This document shows positions 1 to 13,100 of a DNA stretch of 64,000 nt, piece after piece (position 1 is the first letter of the stretch; every line of letters starts with the position of its first letter). The stretch lies in contig CM067453.1 of NCBI GenBank assembly GCA_034508935.3, positions 7,580,581-7,644,580 of the forward strand. The letters run 5' to 3'. Below the pieces are notes generated by a model. It had not been told where the DNA came from. It was given only the letters and a program-made list of their open reading frames with translations, and did not search any database. The DNA comes from Berghia stephanieae. Lineage: Eukaryota; Mollusca; Gastropoda; Nudibranchia; Aeolidiidae. Both the position numbers and the translations under genes were made by a program.

Positions 1-1107
1 GTGATGCGGAAAATGAAATTTTAAAAAACCGAGTGGGTGAGGACCCTTTCCCTTCTGAGTGCAAAGAACTGTTACCCCGCCGAATCCACAACAGACCTGC
101 CAACCCTTCCCATTCTAAAAGTGGAATCAGAGGGTCAGAAAATAGGAATTTGAGACCAAGACAAAACTAAATAATTTCTTACCAATAGATGGAAAGAAAA
201 AAAAAAGAAAAAGAGAAATTTAGAAAGGAAGAACAAAGAAAAAAGAAAGAATGAAAAACATAAGGAAAAAAAGAAAGAAATATAAAAAGCAATATAGAAA
301 GAAAGAAAGAATGAAAGAAAAAGAAAGAGAGAAATATAGACAGAAAGAAACAAAGAAAGAAAGAGAGAATGAAAAATACAAATATAGAAAGAATGAAAAA
401 TAGAAAGAAAGGAAGATGGAAAGAAAAAAAAATTATATATATATATATATTTTGTACATTTTGGACATTTTGACCGTTTGACATATCTGTATAGATCATT
501 ATTTTCTCTTTCATTTGATACCTGTTTCATTGATATACCATAAATTTTGGCTGAGTTTTGCCACCAAACACATAAAGACAGTATTCTAAAAGAGTTGGCC
601 AAAGACCATCGCATGTGTTCGGTAATGGAATGGGGAAAGGAGTGCAATATATTTTCGTACTTACTTCACTTTTGGCAATCATCAAAAATATCTATTTTCA
701 CCACTTTCACAGCCCCCCTCCCCCCTTTTTTCTTTCTTTTCTCATTATTAACAACATTTATGAAAATCGGAATTTTAGAGACAATAGTGGAATGGAGGAA
801 AGGAAGATTGAAAATAGGAATGATTCCACTAAAATAGGAAGAACGGTTGGCAGGTATGGGGATTCAGTAAAATTATTCTTGTACTGTACTCATTGGAGTC
901 TAGCACGCCGAATCCCAGCACACTCGAGCTGGGTGATTGAATTTTCTCTATATAATAAGTCATTACAGTCCATGAACATCGGATTTCGACACACTCGGAT
1001 TCTAGCATGCCTAATCCCAGCACACTCTACAATACAGCACACTGGGCTGGGTGATTACAAATGAAAAAAAAAAAAAAAAAAAAAAATAAATAAATAATGC
1101 AGCATAC
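1..1107. other. PDSS1 terminal intron portion
   Basis: No coding exon seen. It holds a purine-rich (GAAA)n-like tract at about 190-425, a short (TA)n, an imperfect direct repeat (898-945 and 1001-1060, both with AATCCCAGCACACTC and GCTGGGTGATT) and a poly(A) run near 1062-1086. Confidence 0.6.
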
Positions 1108-1188
1108 TTTTTCCACAGCATTCCTGGCAAACTCGACGTCTCCTTCTTGAGAAAACCGACGCATGATCATGGCATGGAGTTCTGGAAA
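1108..1188 (-). CDS. PDSS1: PDSS1 coding exon 9
   Basis: 27 codons, acceptor TTTTCTCCAG, donor GTATGC, phase 0 at both ends. It encodes FPELHAMIMRRFSQEGDVEF then ARNAVEK. The next segment of the family (SDGV...TYLA...) is not found down to position 1. Confidence 0.93.
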
Positions 1189-4100
1189 CTGGAGAAAAGA
1201 CAAAAATAAATGTGACCCATCACCTCTGCGAAGTTTCAACATATAAATTAGTTAATATATACTTTTGTTTTCAATTTGGAGAAGTTTCCTTGCGCATGTG
1301 TCTTTTCTCAACTAAATTTTAAAAAGTGTCCCAAAAAAATAACTAAAAAAAAAAGGCCTCCTGAACTCCTGAAAATCACTGTCTGAAGAAGGTTAAAAAT
1401 GCCAGGAACTTCATCCAACACATGGATATTTTAAAATTCTAAACTGCATTTTACTAATGTCTGCGATTCAACTTCCTTTCTTTTTCCTGAACATCGAAGG
1501 AAACTTATCAGTCTACTTATTTTTTTTTTTTTTTTCATATAAATAAATAAAAAATCTTTTTAAAGACCACCATTTCTGTTCTGGGGGTCCCGTTAGCTCA
1601 TTTGGTACAGCACTTGCTTCACAAGCATTGGAACCGAGATCGATCCCGGGTGCAGTCGAGATTTTTTTTCTGACCCCCCTGGCCACCCAGCAGTGATTGG
1701 GTAGCTGGGTCTAATAGATCTGGTGGAAAGTACTTTGTTATAGACTAGAGTCCTATCCAAACGGTAGCAAGCAATTGCTATTGTCCATTTCACACTATAG
1801 AAACCGGGATAAACTCCAGCTCCATGGGCCTATGGCTCTGAAGGACTTTTAACTTTTCTATTTTACTTGTTATTTTGGAGAGAAAAAAAAAAAAAAGAGA
1901 AGAATAAATAATTGAATAGATACTTAATGTTTATCATAATAGATACTTAATTTTTTATAATAATAGATATTTAATTTTTATCATAATACTTACATAATTT
2001 TTATCATAATAGATACTCAATTTTTATCATAATCGATACTTAATTTTTATCATAATAGATAATTTTTATCATAATAGATACTTAATTCTTATCATAAAAC
2101 ATACTTAATTTTTATCATAATAGATAATTTTTATCGTTAAAATCCACTTACTTCCTGGGAAGCAAACAAGACTGGAGCAGTGGCCAATCCTTGCTTGAGA
2201 TCTGCCTCTGTAGGTTTTCCCATGGCCGCATGGGAGGCCGTGAAGTCTAACAGGTCGTCTATCAGCTGAGGGCAATGGAATGATATGATGAGATCACTAC
2301 TACTTCTGCTGCTGCTGCTGCTACTACTACCAAGACTTACTCTAAATCTCTATAAAATAGATAATAGGAATTGCCCTGCACCAACAACAGTAAAATGTTT
2401 AACTAATGTTGAAGACAAGTCCCGCATGCATGAACTCTTTTAAAAATGAAAATAATTTTCAATATGTGCGATCCCACATATATACAGGAATAGACTACAC
2501 GGCTGGCAAACGATCCTGTACTTTTAAGGGTTGCATCCCAAGAGTGTTAAAAGGAGAACAACTTTTGCATATCGAGACTAACACTTCCAACTGGCCAGAT
2601 ATCTGTATTTTTAACTTAGGCCAATCTTCCAAACCATTACTGAAACTAATATCTTATCAGCGTCCTTGACAAGCATTCCACTTTGATAGGAGCACACTAG
2701 GTAGCTCTGTACTTTAAAGATCTGAGAAAGCGTGCATTAATTAGTGCCAGCCAGCCAAAGTAGAAAGAAAAATACAAGAAAAAAAACAGACCTACCCAGT
2801 ACTACAAAAAATTTGTAGAATTACGAATTTTCGGCTCCAGCTACAGAACTGCCCTGACGCTCTTGATTCAATAAATCTTGTTGAAAAGGAGAGTTTGGTT
2901 GCTTAAAAACTGCATTTAGGACTTTGGAGCATGTTTTGATTATGCTGAGGGAAAATAACTGATCTGTAATGCTATTCATTGTGACCTTTTCATTTTTTTC
3001 CCCTTGAAACTACGAATTTATGACATTTCATGTAGGCAGCTCTGAAAAAAACCATCCCAAAAATTCAGCCTGCCTCGACTAGGGATCGAACCTCAGATCT
3101 ACGCACTGAGGTCTAAGAGTCGATCCTCAGTTTCATACACACTTTTTCAGATGTTTACCTCACACCCATGCCTGCTGGTCCCTAATGTGTCAGCTCTGTT
3201 ACAACCTATTTACCTGGAAAGCCAGTCCTAGATTCCTGCCATACTGGAAACACAACTGGGCCATCTCCTCATCACAATTTCCCAAAATGGCCACCTGGAT
3301 AAAGATTGTGGAAATTAGAAATGTTACCATCGCCATTAGTGGGTTAGAATAGAAAATCATAGCACTATTCATACACCAATCCAATCAATTGGAAATCAGA
3401 AACTAAATTCTAGGCAGTAGCATTCATATATTATTGTCAGAGTGCTAGAGCAAAACGTATGCCAAACAGGTGATTTGTACAGTATGAAGTATGAAATGAA
3501 ACTTTTCTCCCGATTGGAGAGTTAGGAGAATAAATGAAGCACTGTGAGGCACACTGAGCAAGGCAAAACTGTGAACATAAAATCTAAATCAAAGGAACAT
3601 GTTATTATTGTACATTGCTATTTTAGACACATTTATAATAATTGCGTCTAAAAAGGCAACTTGCAATAACTTGTTCCTTAGATTTAGATTTGTATGTTTT
3701 GTTTGTTTGTTTTTAAGGGTTTTATGGCGCTTACAATACATTTAGGTCATATCAGCGCCAGTAAAAAAGAAGTAAATAGGATAGTTAAAAGTTCTAGAAT
3801 TACAATTAAAGCACCCAAGAAAAGGTAAGACAAAGGGGAATTGATTCAAATAGGAAACAGATGTAGATTCCAAGAGCACTCTATCAGTGTACTTAGTCTG
3901 AGACCACTAGATGTCTCATCCTGACACAAGCACAGGTCCCCGCCAAGAGGAACACACTCAATTGTTTACAAATCATACAAATGCAAAAGGAAAAATAATA
4001 CAGTGGATAACAGAGAGATGATTTACAAGGAAAAAAATATCATCTCCCAAAAAACTATACATAATTTGACTGTTTACATCCCAGCCAGGGCCAGGACAAA

Positions 4101-7100
4101 ACCAAGTAATCTCATTTCAAGACAAAGACAAAGCAAGTTGGAAAATAGATATAGGAGGATAGAAGACACAGTAAGTAGCTCCCTGCCCACTATGGAAAGT
4201 CAGGAACCCCACCCAGATTGTTCGATCTTCAATCATGGTGAACTCCAGAGAGTTAAGGACTCCGCCCAGTGAAAGGACAAAACCAAGTAATCTCATCCCA
4301 AGACAAAGACAGAAAGCAAGTTGGGAAACAGATATAGGGGGATAGAAGACACAGCAAGTACCTCCCTGCCCACTATGTGGTTTAGTGGTATGATACTCGC
4401 TTTAGGATCAGAAGGTCCTGAGTTCGAGCCTCACTCGGCGCATAGTTGAGTCCTTGGAAAAGGCTCTTTACTCTCATTCTCTCACCATACTCAGGTGTAA
4501 AATGAATACCCGGCCGTTAACAGCATTGTCTCTGTTGGAAAAAAATTGTAATATCGCCTAACAGGCGTCATATTTCGTTCTACATGTTACATGTTGCTGT
4601 TGGTCAGGGACCCCTTGTAAAGCGCTTTGAGCACATTAAGTGGATATCGCGCTATAAAAAAAGCTCAATTAAATTTTTTTTTATGGGAGGTCAGGAACCC
4701 CACCCAGAGATTTAGATTTCATTTTCACAGTCCAATGACTATTTGTTTATCAAATGAGGAAGTAGACAAGTCGACAAATAGACATTGAAACAACCACGCC
4801 AATCAAAACGTACACTTTTACAACAGTTGGCGATGAGACTGGCTGTCTTCTTATAGGTCTTGTCAAAGTAATGGGCAAATCTTTCGTTCTCGTTTTCCTT
4901 GGAGCCGAGCTGCATGAACTCACCTAGATGGTAAGAGAAAACAGTTAGAGGATCTAGGCTATGGATAGACAAAATAAAAGAAAGAAAGATGGCAGAAAGA
5001 AGTAGAAAAAAGAAAGAATATAATAAGCAATACATATAGAAAGCAAGAGAGAAAGAAAGAAAGAATGAAAGAAAAAAAGAGAAATATAGAAAGGTAGAAC
5101 GAAAGAAATAAAGAAAGAATGAAAAATAGAAGGAAAAAAAGAAAGAATATATATATATAGAAAGTGGAAAGATACGGATTTTATCTGAGTAAGAGGAAAA
5201 CTTTCTTTTCACCTGTTTCATTTCTTGATTTAAGGATCCAGATAACTTAACTTGTCAATAACATAAATGGACAAGTTTAAAATCTTGACGTTCACGGTTA
5301 ATTTCTTCTGACCCGTCCATCCATCTAGCAGTAATTTATTGAGTTGGCTTCTAAGATCAAACAGAAAGTGCTGTACAATAAATAGACTAGCATCCTAACT
5401 AAAGGGTGGCAAGCAATTGCAACAATCGATTCAATGCTACAGCAGAGACAAGAATAAAATCCAAATCCAAAGGTCAATCGACTATGATTTTTTTTTTTTT
5501 CTTTTAAATCACTGCTGATGGTGACAACAAGGGAAAAGAAGGAAGAGTATTTTTACGATTGCCTTCAAGTCTCATTTTAACTGCATTAACCCCCAATTTT
5601 AGATCAATTCAGATGATTAATTATCATTGATACTCAATTTAATTTCTGGAGAGTGGGAAACTGGATCAATTTGTCTCACCACATAATCAAGTCTCTCACT
5701 GCCAGTACATTTGATTGTGGGAAATTTATTTTTTCAAAGGAGGAAAATAATCCTCTGACTACAAAGTCATGGATTTCTACGGATCCGAGAAAAACCATCA
5801 GCCAAGAAAAATAATTTGACTCACCATCGACCAAGTCGACAAGGATGGAGGCCAATATTTTGATGACTTGTGTATTCCTGGTCCTGGCCACGGCCATGGA
5901 GGCTTGAGAGATGATGTAGTCTCCGGTCAGAATGGCCTGAGGATGAAAAATACATACACAGTGGAACGTTATGGGAGTCCCAATAACTCAGTTGGTAGAG
6001 CACTCACTTCACATGCAAAGGGACCAAGATCGATCCCGGATGCAGTCGAGATTTTTTTTTTTCTGATCTCCCTGTCTACACAGCAATGAATGTAGGGTAG
6101 CTGGGTCTGTTAGATCTGGTGGAAAGGACTAGCATCCTATCCAAAGGATAGCAAGCAATTGCTATTGTCTGTTTCACGCTACAGAAACCAGGATTAACTC
6201 CGGTTCCTCGGGCCTAATGGCTCTGAAGGACTCCTAGTGGAATTTGTCCGATCAGATATATTAAACCACAATGTCATGGGAAAGAGTAAATTTTCACCAA
6301 GTTCTTAAACTAAAGTAATGAGCTGAACACGACATGTTAAGTGAGTGGCAGAGAGCCAGTGAGGCGTCAGAACTCGAAAGCAATCCTGAAATATTTGGAT
6401 GCAATACTGACCTTTCAAATTGAAATACAAACGGAAAAAAGTATTGATTTAGATGCAAAAAGCAATAAACAAAAATTAATATAACAGCTGTCGTCAATCT
6501 GGAATGTAGTAATGTATATTATGTCTTTATTGCTTTTTTGTTGTTGGCTGAAGAAGGGTTATGAGCCCGAAACGTTCTGTGTTGGGTATTTTATTTATCT
6601 TTTAATTTGGAAGCTGTTATATTCATTTTCATTCATTTCTTTTTACATTCACAGCTTCTAGCAGCTTAGTATCACTTTGATTTAGAATTAGGTTATTTCA
6701 ATGTTAAGACATACCTTATAAAGATGTTTAAAAAGTGGTCGTTATACGATATATCTTGACATCGATATAACCTATCCGACGTTCTTTTTCTAACGTGTGA
6801 GGAAGGGTGAAATCTATCAAATGATGTACATTTCATCATATTTGCTTAATAATATTCAATCTGAGGGACACATTTGGTGAACTGGCCTTAGTCACCCCAA
6901 CCAGCTTTAGTCACCCCAACTGGCCTTAGTCCCCCCAACTAGCCTTAGTCACCCCAGCTGGCCTTTGTCACCCATTTTTGTCACTCCAACTGCCTTAGTC
7001 ATCCCAACTAGCCTTAGTCACCCCAACTGGCCTAAGTCACCCGAACCAGTCTCAGTCACCCCAACTGGCCATTGTCACCCCAACTGGCCATAGTCACCCC

Positions 7101-10100
7101 AACTGGTCATAGTTACACCAACTGGCCTTTGTCATCCCAACTAGCCTTAGTCACCCCAACTAGCCTTAGTCACCCCAACTGGCCTTAGTCACCCCAGCGG
7201 CCCATGATAGTCACCCAAGCTTTACCCCCTTGTAGTCACTCCAACTGGCCTTAGTCCCCAGTGTCACCAACTAGCCTTAGTCACCCCTGACACCCGAACT
7301 AGCCTAAGTCACCCCAACTGGCCTTGGTCACCCCAACTGGCCTTAGTCACCCCAACTGGCCATAGTCACCCCAACTGGCCATAGTTACACCAACTAGCCT
7401 TAGTCACCCCAACTGGCCATAGTCACCCCAACCAGCTTTAGTCACCCCAACTGGCCATAGTCACCCCAACTGGCCTTAGTCACCCCAACCAGCTTTAGTC
7501 ACCCCAACTGGCCTTAGTCCCCCCAACTAGCCTTAGTCACCCCAGCTGGCCTTTGTCACCCATTTTTGTCACTCCAACTGCCTTAGTCATCCCAACTAGC
7601 CTTAGTCACCCCAACTGGCCATAGTCACCCCAGCTGGCCTTTGTCATCCATTTTTGTCACTCCAACTGGCCTTAGTCACCCCAACCAGCTTTAGTCACCC
7701 CAACTGGCCTTAGTCCCCCCAACTAGCCTTAGTCACCCCAGCTGGCCTTTGTCACCCATTTTTGTCACTCCAACTGCCTTAGTCATCCCAACTAGCCTTA
7801 GTCACCCCAACTGGCCATAGTCACCCCAACTGGCCATAGTTACACCAACTAGCCTTTGTCACCCCAACCAGCCTTAGTCACCCCAACTAGCCTGAGTCAC
7901 CCCAACTGGCCTAGTCACCCCATTCCACTTGAAAGTGAAAGTCCCTCGAGCATTTTTAAAGCCATTTCTAGTCAGGGAAAAGAAAGGGGTGGAGGAAGTT
8001 GCTACACAACAATAGTGAAATAAACATACTTGTCTCTGTCCATACAATGCGTTGAGACTAGTCTGGCTTCTGCGCGTGTCTGAGGCATCAATGACATCAT
8101 CGTGTACCAGGCTGGCTGTGTGGATCATCTCTGCTACCATGGCCACAATCTTCTGCTGCCAGGTAATTCTACAGAACAATAGAAATAGCAATTTCATCCT
8201 TTATAAGTCAACTATCATTAAGAAAACTGTTACAAAGGGGAATTGGTTCAAACAGGAAACGATGAAGATTCCAAGAGCACACTGTCAAAGTACTTAGTTT
8301 GAGATCACCTAAAAGTCTCATCCAGACACAAGCACAGGTCCCAACTAAGAAGGATACACTCAGATGTTTACAAACTATATATAATATGTAAACAAAACAT
8401 AATACAGCGCATAACAGAGAGCTAGGATATCTGGCCAGGGCCAGGGCAAAACCAAGTAATCTCATTCCAAGACAAAGACAGAAAGCATGTTGGAAAACAG
8501 ATGTGGAAGGATAGAAGACACAGTAAGTGCCTCCCTGCTCACTTTGGGAGGTCAGGAACCCCACCCAAGAATACATTTATTTATCGTCGGTAAAAATACA
8601 TTTTGTGCATACATCATTTATGCGTAACAACAACTATTAACGATGACAACAAAATATAAAAGTAACAATTTGGAAAAAAAATAATGATGTACATTTTCTT
8701 AATAAAATCTGATTTAAAATCAGTAAACCCTTTAAGGCTTTTCACCGACATAAGAATAAAAAGAAAAAAAATACTTTGCACATAAATTAAATACTTTATA
8801 ATATACATAAAATTTGACGTGTCTCACTGTTTCAATAAATATGAATATCAAATATACTTAAGGGAACAGAAAACAGATGTGAACCAGTCTGAGAAGCTGC
8901 CACTTTAGAGCAGCAGTTTTCATACTGCCAGACTACAGAGATCACCAAGCTGGTGCAATTGAAATTTATGTCCTCACGACTCTCTTGACTTTTTGAAAAA
9001 CTTTTCTGATCACATCAAATGAAGAAATTAAGGAGCAGGCACTGGTGTAAGATAAATATCTGAACAAGTGTGTATGAAAGGTGCCAGACAAAGCAGGAAA
9101 GAAAAATACAACCTTGACTGGGGATCGAACTCAGACCTTCTGATTACTGGTAATCAGAAGGTCTGAGCTTTGATCCCCAGTCGACCTCGACTGATTTATT
9201 TGGGATGATTTTTTAATTGTATTTTTCTTTCTTGCTTTGTTTGGCACCTTTCATATACACTTGTTCAAATCTTTTTCTGATCACCATTTCTTAAAGTAAA
9301 GTGTCCACTCATCTGAATTCATATGGAAGGACAAAAAGACAAAACTGAACGACAGAAAAATATTTTAAGGTTACTTTCATTACCAGCAATCGCCCTCCTT
9401 GGCATCATTCAACGCAGGTAAACTTTTACAATTATCAGTTACGAGAGAAATGATAATGAACAATGAATAATTGACAAAAGACTCATGACGTCCTTACTCG
9501 TGTTCCCCGCTACAGTGGATGTTACAGGCCCTGGCCATGAGCAGGGACACCAAGGGCCGAAATGTTTTACCCTTCCCGTTGAAATAATACTGGGACATGT
9601 GCTGAAGCAACGGCTCTTCACACTTTAATTCCTGAAAAAAAAAATTTACAAAAAAGTAAGTAAATAAAATAAACAATAGAAATCCTAGAAAAAAACAAAA
9701 AACAAGAAAAAAACAAAACAAAACAAATGAAAGCAAAACACAAAATAGAGAGAAATAAATCATGATTACATCTTACTAATTGGAATACATTTTGTTTCCA
9801 GCAATATTCTGAGGACTGTGGAATTCATTACCATTTTGATTACTGCTTTTAAACAAATAAAATAGTGGTATCTCTCCTGTCGTGAGGAGATAAATTGCAA
9901 ATGCATGAGCTAGGTGATCTCTGTAGTCTGAAAGTATGAAAATTGCTGCTCAAGATTAGCCACAAGGTTCTTGGCAAACAGATAATAGCAATTGCTTGCT
10001 ACCCTTAGGATAGGACACTAGTCTATCGCAAAGTACTCTCTGCCAGATTTAACAGACCCAACCACCCAATCACATCTGGCTGGATACAGGAAGGTCAGAA

Positions 10101-13100
10101 AAAAAAATAATCTCGACTTCACAGGGGATCAATCTCAGTCCCTTTGCTTGTGAACCTTACAGTGCATCTAGTTCTCACCTTCCGTAAATCCTCCATGACT
10201 TCACTCATCTCCTTCTCCATGATCTTGAAAGGGTCAGGGGTTGTTGCTATGGTTACATTGGGAATGTCAGCAATCTGTGATGAAGACGACGTTGTTGAAG
10301 ACGACGATGACGATGATGATGAAGAATACGAGGCAGAAAGAAAAGGGGAAAGTTTGGTGTGAAATTGTCGTATATGTCGGGCATGGTTTGGTGGAGTTGA
10401 TATTGAATTGTGAAAGACAGATAAAGTAGAAAACGATTCTTTTAATTGGAAACTATATCTAAAATTGTGGTAAAACCTAGATGGAAAACATGAGATGGGA
10501 TGACGGTTCGTAGAAAGATATGATGGTAGACTTCCTGGTTTCATATTGCTGTTGTGGTTGGCTGTTGTTGTGGTGGTGGTGGTTGGAATAATTGAACAGT
10601 GATAGCGTCTGGCTGTGCTAGCCAAGTGGTACTCCTGTCTCTTGATCACATGTTGTCTGAATGGGTTGGACTTCTAGGGAATGAAAAATGAGAGAAAAAA
10701 AAAAGGAAAGTTGTTATTGTAATAAATAAAATTGTAATAAACATAATCTATGCACATTTAGGATATAAAACATGAAATTTATATGATTTCACAAAGTTAT
10801 GTCCTTCCATGTGAAATTGTTTGATGCTGATGTCTCGATATTCCATGAAGGAATATACCGATAATCAATCAAACGCCTGATGTCAACGGGAATACCCTTG
10901 TTGTACTGGTGGTTAATAATCTAGCCCAAGGAAAAAAATGAACAAAAAGTGCCAGAAACGGTTATCAACCAGGGACCTTCTGAATCACAGTGCAATGCCT
11001 TTTCCACTTGGCTACCTCATCCTTGTTGAAATTTTGTGAAAGAAAGATGAAGCATTGGGTTGTAGTAAACGCGATATACCCGGCTATGTGGTCTTGTGGT
11101 ATGACACTTCCTTTTGGATCGGAAGGTCCTGGGTTGAAGCCTGGCTCGGCGCATAGTTGAGTCCTTGGAAAAGGTCTTTACTCACATTCACTCACCGTAC
11201 TCGGGTGTAAAATGAGTACCTGACCGTTAACAACTGTCCGAAAAAAATTATAATATCGCCTAACATGCGTCATGTCCCGTCCTACATGTTAAGTGTTGCT
11301 GTTGGCCAGGGACCCTTTGTAAAGCATTTTGAGCATGTTTAGTGGATATTGCGCTGTATAACAAAGTTCCAAAAACTCCCCAAAAAACGCGATATACCCA
11401 CTTCAGTACAGCAAAAGAGATATATGTGCATGTCGTCTCATTTCATTTAGATCTAGTATTACACTTGTTAAATGTCATCAAAAGAAGGAAACTCAGTTTT
11501 TTTAGTCACATATGCCGAAATCGATGTACCCTAATGAAAGATGTAGTACAAAGGAAAATGGAAGGCAAACAAAGAGGAAGACCAAGGTCCAATTTTATAT
11601 CAAAAATATCCTAGAATAGACAGATATGAATGGAGGAGAGCGGTATGCTACCACCAACAGGCAGGAGGAATGGGCAGACATTTGTCATCGCAAAGTGTGG
11701 GCAGCCAACATCAATGAGGACAACACTGGATATGATAGTAAATAAGTAAATATTACACCTACCTAGGGAGACCTTCCGTAAGCTCCTCAGGCTAAGGGAA
11801 ACAACCTAAGTATTCCTTTAACTAATCCTTAGACAAAATAAAACCTAGTACCTTGAACTAACCCTAATAGGAAAAACAAACACCCTAGGACTTTTACTAC
11901 GACCTATAACTATCCCTAATAGTAATAGTAACAAAAATCCTCAGACCTCGAGCTAACCCAATAGAAAACAAAAACAAAAAAACAAACTTAGGACTAGGAC
12001 TGCTTTACACTACCTTTCAATACTTCAACGACAAAATGGTGATGGAGCATCAACACAATGGTCATATTAGGAAATTTTAAACTTTCACTAATCTATCAAG
12101 GTTTGTTCTAGTTCTAGAGTTTTTAAAATGCTACTGTATATTGACAAATTGAATAAATAAACGCTTGACAACAGATCCACGGTGAAAATACTAATTGAAA
12201 GAATGCTACCCAGAGAAGCTTGCGGAAGGCCTCCCCTTATCTTATCTCAATACAGAATAACATTAACCAATTCTTATCTCATACTTTGTCTTTTTTTTAG
12301 GAGGCCCCCCGAAAGCTCCTACATCCCCAGTATTCTTGTCCTAGTAGGGGGTTTGGGAGGGGGGAAACTTTTTTTATAATGTTCTAGAGTAGGGGGTTTG
12401 GGAGGGGGAAACTTAAAAAAAAAAAAGTTTCCCCCTCCCAAACCCTCTACTAGAATATTATAAAAAAAAACAAGAATACTGGGGATGTAGGAGCTTTTAG
12501 AAGGCCTCCCTTTTTTTTACATAGTCACCTCTTCTCACCCAGAGGACAGATTATATTTAAGAATTACCACTAACGTAACCTAAAACTAAAATTCTACTTT
12601 CTTTCTTTTTGGAGAACGCATTTATTATTGTCAACAACAAAGCAGTATTCTAGGTTACGTATTCCATTTTGTTGTTGCTTGGCAATTGAGTTGTTGTTAA
12701 ATGTTTTTATGTTGGGTAGCCATCATGTCTGTTGAGTGCGAGTTCCTATGGACATGGACCAGAACGCCCACTTCGATGAATAGAATCTCCATCTAACAAA
12801 TTGAAATGGACTTTTTTTTAATAAGATGTTTTTTAAAAAAACCTACCCACATCATTTTCATTGAAAACAACCGTTATCGGTTTTAAGTCCATATAAGCAT
12901 TGAATGCATTACAATTACCAGCAAAGCTCGAACGATTGCATATCATATCATCATAATAGAAGATATCTATTATAATCTATGTCTATGATGTGTTGCAGAG
13001 GACACCCGAGAAAGGTCGAGGTTAACACAGCCGGTTGTTTTCATTCTCTGTCCGTAACTTACCGTTGATTTTACAATTGCCAAACTTTGTTGTCTGTGAC

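Noticed and set aside
135-647. Phe/Ser/Leu-rich open frames that look like membrane proteins (also 4739-5221, 13985-14317, 42871-43404)
   Set aside because: They are translations of GAAA, CT or CTAT tracts; no conserved segment except where the PDSS1 exon overlaps at 4814-4923.
1582-1660. Functional tRNA gene at SINE heads (here and at 4373, 11084, 47880, 63245)
   Set aside because: A and B boxes are present but each head continues into a repeated SINE body and does not fold as a full cloverleaf.
6872-7925. CRISPR-like array of short repeats
   Set aside because: Units are contiguous with no unique spacers and lie in an intron of an animal gene; it is a minisatellite.
11342-11614. 90-aa gene on the plus strand
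   Set aside because: It starts in the SINE-2 tail and ends in a LINE scrap; no unit of its own.
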